From Chloroflexota bacterium (GTDB lineage Bacteria > Chloroflexota > Dehalococcoidia > SM23-28-2 > RBG-16-64-32): a DNA stretch of 8,283 bases. Location: the NCBI GenBank assembly GCA_022564695.1, contig JADFKX010000087.1, positions 1 through 8,283 on the forward strand, in the 5' to 3' direction. Positions 1-5,515 of the stretch are shown piece by piece. A program made the position numbers and the translations under genes. How positions within the stretch are numbered: position 1 is the first letter of the stretch; each line of letters begins with the position of its first letter. A model generated the notes under the pieces. That model did no database searches, was not told the DNA's origin, and was given only the letters and a program-made list of their open reading frames with translations.

Positions 1-467
1 GCGACGAGAGTGTCGGCTGCGATCTCCGCGGTGGTCACCGAATTAGTGGCCAGCTCAGATGTGCCGACAGCGCCGGCGGCGATATCGGTGGCGAGGATGG
101 TGTCGGCGGCGATCGTCGCCGTTGTAACGGAGCCGGTAGTGAGGCCGGTCGTGGTGATAACGCCGCTGGCCAGCTTCGCCGATGTAACGGAGCCGTCAGC
201 GAGGTCGGCGGTGACGATAGTACCATCGGCGATATTGCCAGAGGCGACGGAGTCCGCAGCTAGCTTGGCGTCCGTCACTGCCCCATCAGCTATTTTGGCC
301 GAGGTGACGGCGTTGCTGGACAGGTTGGCCGAGGACACCGTGCCGTTGGCGAGCTTGGCGGAGGTCACGGAGCCGTCCGCCATGTCGGCTGTGGCGATGG
401 TGCCGTCGGCGATGGCGTCAGAGGAGACCGCGCCATCGGTGATCTGTGAGGATGTCACGGCACGGTC
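1..467 (-). repeat. 30-bp coding repeat array (decapeptide repeats)
   Basis: Each ten-residue unit is exactly 30 bp, giving a periodic pattern of GCC-GAC-GGC-type codons over about 15 units. Units are diverged (A-D-G-T-I-A-T-A-D-M, A-D-G-S-V-T-S-A-K-L, A-N-G-T-V-S-S-A-N-L and so on), so the array is an old amplification kept by selection on the protein. The array continues past the left edge. Confidence 0.85.
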
Positions 468-587
468 TTTTAGCTCGACATATCCGAATGCGAGGGCCGC
501 AACAACGAACGCCAACACCACTGCCAGGGCCATAGCGATGGCAAAGGCCGGGATGCGGCTTGGCTGTACTGCGCTATCTTGATACAT
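1..587 (-). CDS. Membrane-anchored decapeptide-repeat surface/fibre-like protein (partial, C-terminus beyond window)
   Basis: The minus strand is open from an ATG at 587-585 to the window edge (195 codons). A GGAGGT Shine-Dalgarno lies about 7 nt upstream; the alternative ATG at 600 stops after eight codons, so this start is firm. Residues 1-13 are short and polar, and about 14-37 form a hydrophobic helix (AIAMALAVVLAFVVAALAFG), a signal anchor. From residue 41 to the edge the chain is about fifteen ten-residue repeats of the type L-A-D-G-T-V-T-S-A-K, with hydrophobic residues at fixed spacing. Such repeats occur in phage tail-fibre-like and bacterial surface proteins and are thought to form extended rod or beta-helical stalks. 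I infer an exported, envelope-anchored stalk; any C-terminal head domain is out of view. The opposite strand is also open but has no such logic. It is divergent from the phage-like genes to the right, so it may be host or phage. Confidence 0.85.
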   Translation of the reverse strand, partial: MYQDSAVQPSRIPAFAIAMALAVVLAFVVAALAFGYVELKDRAVTSSQITDGAVSSDAIADGTIATADMADGSVTSAKLANGTVSSANLSSNAVTSAKIADGAVTDAKLAADSVASGNIADGTIVTADLADGSVTSAKLASGVITTTGLTTGSVTTATIAADTILATDIAAGAVGTSELATNSVTTAEIAADTLV

Positions 588-893
588 GAATTACCTCCAT
601 ACGTGATTCATGAAGCGTATTGGCTGGTTGACTGTGATTCTTGTTGATGATTCGCGTCTTAACCGAAGCACCTACATCAGTCTTTTGATTGACGAAATTT
701 GCTTTGTCCTTTCTGACAATCGTCTTAACTTTTCTTCGGTCTATGCCACATATTTGTTAAGACGAGCTGACGAGACGATCGTTACATGAGATTCACCGAT
801 TAAACGGGGCATAGACCATTTCTGAACTCGGGCCTGTCATAACTCACTTGGCGGTGAGCGGCGCTTGCTCGACACTTTACGCGGGAGATCCCT
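588..893. other. Divergent intergenic region, AT-richer than its surroundings
   Basis: This 306-bp spacer separates the minus-strand repeat protein from the plus-strand phage-like genes and should hold promoters for both. It is visibly less GC-rich than the rest of the window. I see no convincing open reading frame, tRNA or paired -35/-10 boxes. Its clearest content is the repeated 9-mer listed separately. The last stretch carries the GGGAG ribosome binding site (883-887) of the gene at 894. Confidence 0.6.
655..765. promoter_or_regulatory. Three copies of CGTCTTAAC (two direct, one inverted), possible operator
   Basis: CGTCTTAAC occurs at 655-663 and 721-729 on the plus strand and inverted at 756-764. 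The last two extend to a 10-bp inverted pair (TCGTCTTAAC at 720-729 against 756-765) with a 26-nt gap. Three copies of a 9-mer within 110 bp of a divergent spacer is more than expected by chance and fits a binding site for a regulator of one or both flanking genes. The role is inferred; no regulator gene is adjacent other than the helix-turn-helix protein at 2798. Confidence 0.4.
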
Positions 894-1142
894 ATGCCCA
901 GCACACTGGAACGCGCTCTCAGACGGTTTCGTCCGGACGGACGTTTGTCTGGGCGCCGTCGCGCCGATGATGGGGACGATGGCCGCACTCGCGTATCGGC
1001 GGCGGAGTTCCGGGCGGCCACGGAGGAGCGGCTGCGGAGTCTGGAGCGGGAGGTGGCGGAGGTTAAGGGGCGCATCAATGGTCTGATCTTTGTGGTGGCC
1101 GGCGCTGTGATCACGCAGGTGGTCCTCAGGCTGGTGCAGTAG
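894..1142 (+). CDS. Small coiled-coil plus C-terminal membrane helix protein (XhlA/holin-accessory-like)
   Basis: An 82-residue protein beginning at ATG 894, six nucleotides after a GGGAG ribosome binding site. Residues 1-35 are basic and arginine-rich. About 38-62 form a charged heptad-like helix (EERLRSLEREVAEVKGRI), and about 63-80 are a hydrophobic membrane helix ending in LRLVQ at the C-terminus. A short coiled coil followed directly by one C-terminal membrane helix is the architecture of XhlA-type phage lysis-accessory proteins, which sit at the membrane beside a holin. Here it precedes the terminase rather than a lysis gene, and no endolysin is visible, so function is inferred from architecture only. 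It may be the first gene of the plus-strand phage-like run, although 199 bp separate it from the terminase. Confidence 0.65.
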   Translation: MPSTLERALRRFRPDGRLSGRRRADDGDDGRTRVSAAEFRAATEERLRSLEREVAEVKGRINGLIFVVAGAVITQVVLRLVQ

Positions 1143-1165
1143 CGTATTCGCTGTCGAAGTCCCAC

Positions 1166-1183
1166 GACAGGCTGAAGCCTGTC
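1166..1183. repeat. Perfect 18-bp palindrome, REP-like
   Basis: GACAGGCT-GA-AGCCTGTC forms an 8-bp perfect stem with a two-base centre. It is bracketed by direct copies of GTCCCAC (1159-1165 and 1181-1187) and by CGAAGT on both sides (1155-1160 and 1188-1193). It lies 23 bp after the small membrane protein stop. It could act as a terminator, but without a T-run it looks more like a dispersed REP-type palindrome. Confidence 0.5.
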
Positions 1184-1248
1184 CCACCGAAGTATTCCCC
1201 TTCCCGCGAAGCCGGGCTTAGGCCTGGCCTGCGGCTGGGGATTGATGC

Positions 1249-1344
1249 CACCCCTGACACGTTGGCGTAGTGCCAGTCGTGAGGGCTCCGCGTCAGGCCC
1301 TCCTTGACTAAGCAGAACGGGTGTTCTATCATCTGGTTGCGATG
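1249..1344 (-). pseudogene. Possible C-terminal fragment of a REP-associated (Y1/RAYT-type) transposase
   Basis: Read on the minus strand, this stretch gives IEHPFCLVKEGLTRSPHDWH followed by Y-A-N-V-S-G. The pattern K-E-G-L-x(3)-P-x-D-W-x-Y resembles the C-terminal signature of REP-associated tyrosine transposases, which typically ends in a N-P-V-R-A-G-L-V-x-x-P-E-D-W-x-x-S-S type motif. The remainder of such a gene would lie at higher coordinates, where the terminase gene is instead, so only a stub could be present. The reading frame continues across the terminase as a meaningless shadow. The resemblance is short and judged by eye. Confidence 0.28.
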
Positions 1345-2784
1345 CTTAATGACACACCTGTTCGCCTGAGCAGGCTGCGCCCGTACCAGTGTCTGCCGGG
1401 CCGCGCGATCATCGGTTCGGCGCTGAACGGGCGGGGGCTCAGCTTCACGGTGGTGATGGCGCGCCAGGCGGGGAAGAACGAGCTGTCCGCGCACGTGGAG
1501 CTGTTCCTGCTGGCGAAGAACGCGCGGCGTTCGCTGGATGGGGTGAAGTGCGCTCCCACCTTCAATCCGCAAGGTGGCATCAGCCTGCGGCGTCTGTGGA
1601 GCCGCATAGCCGAGGCGGGGCTGGAGCCGCTGGCCGCTCGCGAGGACGGCCACTCGATACGTCTGGGCCGCGCCCGCCAGCTTTTCCTTTCGGCGGAGGC
1701 GGCGGCGAACGTGGTCGGTCACACAGCATCGCTGTTGCTGGAGGTGGACGAGGCTCAGGATGTGGAGCGCGAGAAGTTCGACCGCGAGTTCCGGCCGATG
1801 GCCGCGGCCGCTAACGCGACCACGGTCTACTACGGTACTCCGTGGGATGACACGACGCTGCTGGAGCAGGCGGTGCAGTCTAACCGGGAGCGAGAGCGCA
1901 GGGATGGCGTCCGCCGCCACTTTCAGTACGATTGGGCGGCGGTGGCTGAGCTGAACCCGGACTACGGGCGGTACGTGGAGGGCGAGCGGGAGCGGTTGGG
2001 GGAGAACCACCCTCTGTTCCTCACCCAGTACGCTCTCAAGACTGTCTCCGGCGGGCGGCTGTTCAGGGCCGGACAGCGGGCCCAGCTTCAGGGTACACAG
2101 CCGCGGCAGAGCATCCCGACGAATCGGGGGGAGAGCTACGTTGCCGGCCTTGACATCGGCGGGCAGGAGCTGGTCGAACCCGGCGCTTCAACTACGTTGA
2201 GGGCAGGCTCAGGGCGAGCGCGTGAGCACGACCCCACGGTGCTGACGGTGGCGCGGGTTGTCGCTCCGGCGTCCGACGCGATCGTGCAGGAGCCGCGGCT
2301 GGAGGTGGTTGAGCATCTGACGGTAGCGGGCGAGAAGCACGATGAGCTGTTCGTCCGTCTAGCCGACGTGCTGGGCCGGGTATGGCGGGTGCGACAGGTT
2401 ACGGTGGACGCCACGGGTCTGGGTGAGACGCTGGCGCGTCTGTTGGCCAGAACTCTGGGGCAGAGCGTGGTGCGGCCGCTGCGGTTGAGCACGGAGTCCA
2501 AGTCGCGGTTGGGCTACAACCTGATCGCCGCTGTGAATGGGGGGCGGCTGAAGATGTACGCCGCCGACGGCTCGGCCGAGTGGGCTGAGTTCTGGCGTCA
2601 GATGGAGCTGGCGCGGGTCGCCTACCGATCAGGCCGCACGATGAACTTCTTCGTCGATCCCGCCAGCGGCCACGACGATTATCTGATGAGCCTGGCGCTG
2701 GTGGTGGAGGCCGCCCGCGACCTGGACCCGCAGCCGCGTGTGGCGCGGGGCCGGTCCGCCCCGACGCGTCAGGGCCAATCGTAG
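1342..2784 (+). CDS. terL: Phage terminase large subunit (ATPase and nuclease)
   Basis: Motor that pumps phage DNA into the prohead and cuts it. Numbering from an in-frame GTG at 1321, the N-terminal LRPYQ stretch precedes a Walker A-like ARQAGKNE (residues 47-54), a Walker B LLLEVDEAQ (138-146, D143/E144) and a coupling motif TVYYGTP (168-174). The C-terminal RNase H-like nuclease has acidic residues in AGLDIGG (D278), VTVDATG (D363) and HDDYL (D452/D453). Length of 480-487 residues is normal and all catalytic motifs are intact. I prefer ATG 1342 over GTG 1321; neither has a clear ribosome binding site, and an in-frame stop at 1309 bars extension. That, plus the transposase-like fragment abutting 1342, hints that the native 5' end was replaced. 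A REP-like insert sits at residues 289-300. The usual small terminase subunit is not recognised upstream. Confidence 0.92.
   Translation: MLNDTPVRLSRLRPYQCLPGRAIIGSALNGRGLSFTVVMARQAGKNELSAHVELFLLAKNARRSLDGVKCAPTFNPQGGISLRRLWSRIAEAGLEPLAAREDGHSIRLGRARQLFLSAEAAANVVGHTASLLLEVDEAQDVEREKFDREFRPMAAAANATTVYYGTPWDDTTLLEQAVQSNRERERRDGVRRHFQYDWAAVAELNPDYGRYVEGERERLGENHPLFLTQYALKTVSGGRLFRAGQRAQLQGTQPRQSIPTNRGESYVAGLDIGGQELVEPGASTTLRAGSGRAREHDPTVLTVARVVAPASDAIVQEPRLEVVEHLTVAGEKHDELFVRLADVLGRVWRVRQVTVDATGLGETLARLLARTLGQSVVRPLRLSTESKSRLGYNLIAAVNGGRLKMYAADGSAEWAEFWRQMELARVAYRSGRTMNFFVDPASGHDDYLMSLALVVEAARDLDPQPRVARGRSAPTRQGQS
2186..2220. repeat. REP-like sequence embedded in the terminase reading frame
   Basis: The stretch contains CAACTACGTTG (2189-2199, a palindrome with a 3-base centre) followed by GCTCAGGGCGA (2207-2217). 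The reverse complement of the latter, TCGCCCTGAGC, recurs exactly at 3400-3410 in the palindrome near the portal gene. It encodes terminase residues about 289-300 (STTLRAGSGRAR), a loop between the first nuclease strand and the next one. It is in frame and does not disturb a motif. Confidence 0.45.
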
Positions 2785-2797
2785 AAAGGAGAGGCTG

Positions 2798-3280
2798 ATG
2801 GTGATAGAGGTTGCTGCGCGTCCGGCGCAGGTGGAGGTGGGGGGAGTGGGGCAGGCGGTGGTGGAAGGGGCGCGGCAAGAGACGCCCCTACGACGTGTAC
2901 GTCGTGATGCCTTGCCGGAGGAGATTCGGTACCGCGACGACGGTTGCGATATACATTCCGAGTGCCTCACCTGCCCGCTGCCCCGCTGCCGCTACGACGA
3001 GCCCGGCGGGCTGCGCGGAATGCTGAACGCCTACCGGGACCAGCAGATCGTGGCTCTGCGGGGCGACGGCGCGCCCGTGGACCAGATAGCGGAGCGGTAT
3101 AGGCTGTCTCGTCGCACGGTGTTCCGTATCCTTTCGACTGGCTCTCCGAGCGGTCCGAGCGGTCCGAGCGAAACATTGGACTCCGTCGGACGGAGAGCAG
3201 CGGAGTCCGCAAAACGGACAAGGCCGGCTATTTCGGCTGCGCCGTCGGCGGGCAACGGGGGGAACGGACACCGATCGTAA
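2798..3280 (+). CDS. Four-cysteine plus helix-turn-helix protein of the packaging operon
   Basis: A 160-residue protein starting at ATG 2798, behind a GGAGAGG ribosome binding site (2788-2794) and 13 bp after the terminase stop, so co-transcribed with it. The same frame is open upstream to 2738, but that would overlap the terminase and ignore the ribosome binding site. Residues 50-64 hold four cysteines (C50, C56, C59, C64) in GCDIHSECLTCPLPRC, a possible zinc knuckle. Residues 83-112 form a homeodomain/resolvase-like helix-turn-helix (VDQIAERYRLSRRTVFRIL). The tail (115-160) is low-complexity, with G-S-P-S-G-P-S-G-P-S and basic segments. It should bind DNA: either a phage regulator or a small-terminase-like DNA recognition subunit, which usually also carries a helix-turn-helix but precedes the large subunit. 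I do not know a named family. Confidence 0.8.
   Translation: MVIEVAARPAQVEVGGVGQAVVEGARQETPLRRVRRDALPEEIRYRDDGCDIHSECLTCPLPRCRYDEPGGLRGMLNAYRDQQIVALRGDGAPVDQIAERYRLSRRTVFRILSTGSPSGPSGPSETLDSVGRRAAESAKRTRPAISAAPSAGNGGNGHRS
3145..3208 (+). repeat. Tandem 9-mer and nested palindromes in the 3' end of the helix-turn-helix gene
   Basis: TCCGAGCGG is repeated almost three times in tandem (3145-3170), encoding the G-S-P-S-G-P-S-G-P-S tail. It is followed by a perfect 15-bp palindrome CTCCGTCGGACGGAG (3181-3195), itself flanked by the inverted pair GGACTCCG (3178-3185) and CGGAGTCC (3201-3208). The DNA-level structure suggests that the low-complexity C-terminus grew from repeat sequence. Confidence 0.55.
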
Positions 3281-3309
3281 TCAATTCACAGGAGAGAGGG
3301 AGAGAAGCG

Positions 3310-3408
3310 ATGCGTGAATCTATGACCGCGACCCTGCAGGCCATCGGCTACGTGCTTGTGACGAGCACCGCCGTGTGGTTGGTGTTCCGGTATGTGCCTT
3401 CGCCCTGA
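3310..3408 (+). CDS. 32-residue single-span membrane peptide
   Basis: A short reading frame ATG 3310 to TGA 3408 encodes MRESMTATLQAIGYVLVTST followed by AVWLVFRYVPSP. It has a very strong purine-rich ribosome binding site (AGGAGAGAGGGAGAGAAG just upstream), the same style as its neighbours. Residues about 8-29 are one hydrophobic helix with an aromatic/basic C-terminal edge (W23, F26, R27, Y28). It lies between the helix-turn-helix gene and the portal gene in the same direction. Small membrane peptides are common in phage operons (holin or membrane-targeting roles), but nothing here decides among them. The stop codon is inside a REP-like palindrome, so the original C-terminus may have been cut short. 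Confidence 0.6.
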   Translation: MRESMTATLQAIGYVLVTSTAVWLVFRYVPSP

Positions 3409-3419
3409 GCAGGACGAAG
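3398..3419. repeat. Imperfect 22-bp palindrome, REP-like
   Basis: CTTCGCCCTG-AG-CAGGACGAAG has 10-bp arms with one mismatch. It shares TCGCCCTGAGC with the inverted copy inside the terminase (2207-2217), and resembles TTCGCCTGAGCAGG near the terminase start (about 1360-1373). It overlaps the last codons of the 32-residue peptide. Confidence 0.5.
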
Positions 3420-3462
3420 CGTGTGACGGTAGAGCGTACCTGCCAAGGGAGAGGCTTGAACT

Positions 3463-4824
3463 ATGATCGAGAGTTTACAGCGGGCGCTTTCGAGGGGGCC
3501 AGCGGATGTGCCGCTCCCGCAACAGCTGGCCCGGTTGGATGCGTCGCGGCTGCGGGCCTATCGCGAGAATCTGGATTTCTACCACGGGCAGCAGTGGCTG
3601 GAGCCGCGTCGTCGGGAGCGCCGCATTACATTTAACTACGCGAAGACGATTGTGGAGAAGACCGCGTCCTACGTCATCTCCGGCTTCTCGTCGTTGGTCG
3701 ACCCGGTGGATGGCTCGCCCGAGGAGCTGGAGCGGGCCCGTCGCGTCGAGCGCATCTTGCGGGAGGCGCAGGACGCGAACAACCTCGACCAGCTTGACTT
3801 CGATAACGAGATCGACTGCTCCGTGCTGGGGGACGCCGCCTATAAGGTGACCTGGGACGCGAGAGAGGAGCGGGTGCGCGTGTCGGCGCCGGACGTGCAG
3901 GGGCTGTACGCCTGGTGGCTGGGGGACGACCCCGGCCGGGTGTGGCGGGTAGCTTCACGCTACACGCTATCGCGGGAGGAGGCGGAGGCGTTTCTAGCGC
4001 CGCTGACGGAGGCGCCGTTGCCCGCTGAAAGGCAGGGCGGCGCGGAGCACACTGTCGTCGAGGTGTGGACGGATGGGGAGTTCCAGCTCTGGCTGGACGG
4101 CGTGCTTTTCCTGGAGCAGGCGAACCCGTACGGGTTCATTCCCTTCGTGATCTATCCCAACCTGCGGGAGCCGAAGCAGTTCTGGGGCGTGTCCGATCTG
4201 GAGGTGGTAAAGGAGCCGCTGCGGGAGCTGAACCGCGCCGTCTCGCAGCTTTCGATGATCCTGGAGATGTCAGGCAACCCGATCGCGGTGCTGGAGAACG
4301 TGACGGAGGCGCGTGACATCGCAGTGCAGCCGGGGGCGGTGTGGGAGTTACCGGAGAAGGCGCGCGCTTATCTGCTGGACCTGTTGCAGGGGGGTGGCGT
4401 GGGGCTGCACGTGGAGTATGTGAACGTGGTGATGCGCGCCCTGCACGACCTGGCGGAGGTGCCGCGCAGCGCCTTCGGGGAGAACCGGCAGGCGCTGTCC
4501 GGGGTGGCGCTGCAGATGGAGCTGGACCCGCTGCTGAAGAAGGTGCAGAGGAAGCGGCTGATCCGCTCGGCGGCGCTGCGTCGTCGGAACGAGATGATAC
4601 TGCGGATCCTGGAGCAGCAGACGGGCGAACGTCTGTCGCCTTACCGGACGCGGATAGTATGGGGGCCGGTGTTGCCGCAGGACCGCTCGCGCCTGGTTGA
4701 GGATGAGACGCGGCTGGTGGCGGCGGGGATACACTCGCGGCGGACGGCGGCGGGGCTGCTGGACGTGGCGGACCCGGACGCCGAGTGGGAGCGCTGGCGG
4801 GAGGAGGAGGGTAGAGGGGAGTAG
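3463..4824 (+). CDS. Phage portal protein, SPP1 gp6-like family
   Basis: Portal subunits form the ring at one capsid vertex through which the terminase drives DNA and to which the tail attaches. The gene starts at ATG 3463, about eight nucleotides after an AAGGGAGAGG ribosome binding site, and gives 453 residues, the usual size. Recognisable features are the N-terminal LRAYRENLDFYHGQQW segment (about 30-46), TFNYAKTIVEKTASYVISG (about 55-74), the FIPFVIYPN segment and the GVSDLEVVKEPLRELN helix (about 245-262), and the C-terminal helical SGVALQMELDPLLKKVQRKR stem-like region (about 345-365), typical of the gp6 family. It is complete and shows no frameshift. The protease, scaffold and major capsid genes that normally follow are not there: 18 bp after the stop a REP-like element begins. 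Confidence 0.9.
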   Translation: MIESLQRALSRGPADVPLPQQLARLDASRLRAYRENLDFYHGQQWLEPRRRERRITFNYAKTIVEKTASYVISGFSSLVDPVDGSPEELERARRVERILREAQDANNLDQLDFDNEIDCSVLGDAAYKVTWDAREERVRVSAPDVQGLYAWWLGDDPGRVWRVASRYTLSREEAEAFLAPLTEAPLPAERQGGAEHTVVEVWTDGEFQLWLDGVLFLEQANPYGFIPFVIYPNLREPKQFWGVSDLEVVKEPLRELNRAVSQLSMILEMSGNPIAVLENVTEARDIAVQPGAVWELPEKARAYLLDLLQGGGVGLHVEYVNVVMRALHDLAEVPRSAFGENRQALSGVALQMELDPLLKKVQRKRLIRSAALRRRNEMILRILEQQTGERLSPYRTRIVWGPVLPQDRSRLVEDETRLVAAGIHSRRTAAGLLDVADPDAEWERWREEEGRGE

Positions 4825-4842
4825 GGGTTGGCAGATAGCGAG

Positions 4843-4905
4843 ATGGTATGCTCCGCTCGTCCTACGAGTGCCTCAGGACGTGCGGGGAGGTGCGTTATCG
4901 CATGG
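4843..4905. repeat. REP-like 63-bp element, copy 1
   Basis: It matches the element at 5400-5462 over 63 bp with three substitutions. The core is an inverted repeat (CCGCTCGTCCT, 11-nt loop, AGGACGTGCGG) with one mismatch, followed by a small hairpin TGCG-TTAT-CGCA. It sits 18 bp after the portal stop, between convergent genes, where it could also terminate transcription from both sides. The remainder of the spacer to 5026 contains TCATGG/CCATGA and similar short inverted repeats but no gene I can support. Confidence 0.75.
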
Positions 4906-5026
4906 CAGATGCAGGGCGAACCAGGGCGGCAGGCCGGACGGGAGCACCAGTATGTCTCATCCCGTTCATGGTGAGGGTACTCGCACCCATGAGCGGAGCA
5001 AGAGCGCGCATTCCCGGGTGCCAGAT

Positions 5027-5332
5027 CTAATTGCTCGAGGCGCGCCTATCTGGTGACCTAATCGAGGCCAGCTGCACTATTAGGTCCCATTGGCCGCGTG
5101 CCAGCGCCAGCTTCTTCGGGCGTGACCAACCCTTGATCCGCCGCTCCGCTACGAACGCTTCGGCGCGCGTATTGAAGGGTTCAGAGAAGATCAGACGGAT
5201 GGGGAGTCGTCTGGACGTGTATCCCGCGTATCGCCTGCTGCGGTGGGCACTCAGTCGGGCGTCGAGGTCGTCCGTATGGCCGACATACAGCGATCCGTCA
5301 GAGCACTCAAGTATATAAACGTGAAACGGCAT
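5027..5332 (-). CDS. GIY-YIG superfamily endonuclease-like protein (YhbQ/UvrC-N type)
   Basis: A 101-residue single-domain protein. The family motif appears as HVYIL at residues 4-8 and YVGHT at 16-20, followed by the conserved arginine in DLDARLSAH, then YTSRRLPIRLIFSEPF and a glutamate-bearing helix AFVAERRIKGWSRPKKLAL. This is the order of the GIY-YIG nuclease fold (tyrosines, arginine, metal-binding glutamate). Stand-alone members of this length are common in bacteria and are thought to nick or process DNA; the real substrate is unknown. ATG 5332 fits the family start; an in-frame TTG at 5338 is possible, and the ribosome binding site is weak. It runs in the same direction as the LLM oxidoreductase upstream, and sequence duplication shows the two were once directly adjacent. 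The C-terminal dozen residues after W-D-L-I are non-conserved. Confidence 0.85.
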   Translation of the reverse strand: MPFHVYILECSDGSLYVGHTDDLDARLSAHRSRRYAGYTSRRLPIRLIFSEPFNTRAEAFVAERRIKGWSRPKKLALARGQWDLIVQLASIRSPDRRASSN

Positions 5333-5394
5333 GCCCAAGGTTCACACCTTCGGGGCCACGTCACGCGTGAAGACCGTCATCTTCTCGCCGACGG
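5281..5394 (-). repeat. 114-bp duplication, copy 1 (oxidoreductase 3' end / GIY-YIG 5' end)
   Basis: Identical in length to 5464-5577, with nine substitutions and no gaps (about 92 percent identity by hand count). It contains a relic of the oxidoreductase C-terminus (VGEKMTVFTRDVAPKV and stop at 5342-5344) followed by the intact GIY-YIG start. Confidence 0.85.
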
Positions 5395-5515
5395 TTGGAA
5401 TGGCATGCTCCGCTCGTCCTACGAGTGCCTCAGGACGAGCGGGGAGGTGCGTCATCGCATGGACGACATACAGCGATCCGTCAGAGCACTCAAGCATATA
5501 AACGTGGAACGGCAT
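5342..5515 (-). pseudogene. Chimeric 57-codon reading frame: GIY-YIG head, REP element, oxidoreductase tail
   Basis: From ATG 5515 to TGA 5342 the minus strand encodes first the GIY-YIG N-terminus (MPFHVYMLECSDGSLYV), then about 23 residues read through the REP-like element (including MTHLPARPEALVGRAEHA), then the last 16 residues of the LLM oxidoreductase (VGEKMTVFTRDVAPKV). The frame is open throughout. It is almost certainly debris of a duplication and deletion rather than a functional protein, but the open frame and the position just after the oxidoreductase stop mean it could be translated. Confidence 0.6.
5400..5462. repeat. REP-like 63-bp element, copy 2
   Basis: A perfect 11-bp inverted repeat, CCGCTCGTCCT (5410-5420) and AGGACGAGCGG (5432-5442), with an 11-nt loop, followed by TGCG-TCAT-CGCA. 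It is 95 percent identical to 4843-4905. It sits between the two copies of the 114-bp duplication: 5 bp separate it from copy 1 and 1 bp from copy 2. This marks it as the join of a rearrangement. It can also serve as a hairpin downstream of the oxidoreductase. Confidence 0.8.

Noticed and set aside
1..467. Periodic 30-bp pattern as a CRISPR array
   Set aside because: Units are contiguous and diverged, with no unique spacers, and they translate into a regular ten-residue repeat.
10..582. Long open frame on the plus strand opposite the repeat protein
   Set aside because: It has no ribosome binding site and is the antisense shadow of GCC/GAC-rich decapeptide codons. The minus strand has an anchor helix, a ribosome binding site and clear repeats.
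588..893. tRNA or small RNA gene in the divergent spacer
   Set aside because: No cloverleaf, T-loop or terminator pattern could be found by eye.
1126..2010. 294-codon minus-strand frame across the terminase
   Set aside because: It is a shadow of the terminase, whose catalytic motifs are all on the plus strand. Only the 1249-1344 part outside the terminase may carry meaning.
4065..5056. Several overlapping open frames within and after the portal gene, on both strands
   Set aside because: They are rich in G, A and R, without ribosome binding sites or recognisable motifs: typical shadows of GC-rich coding DNA, and partly REP-like sequence.
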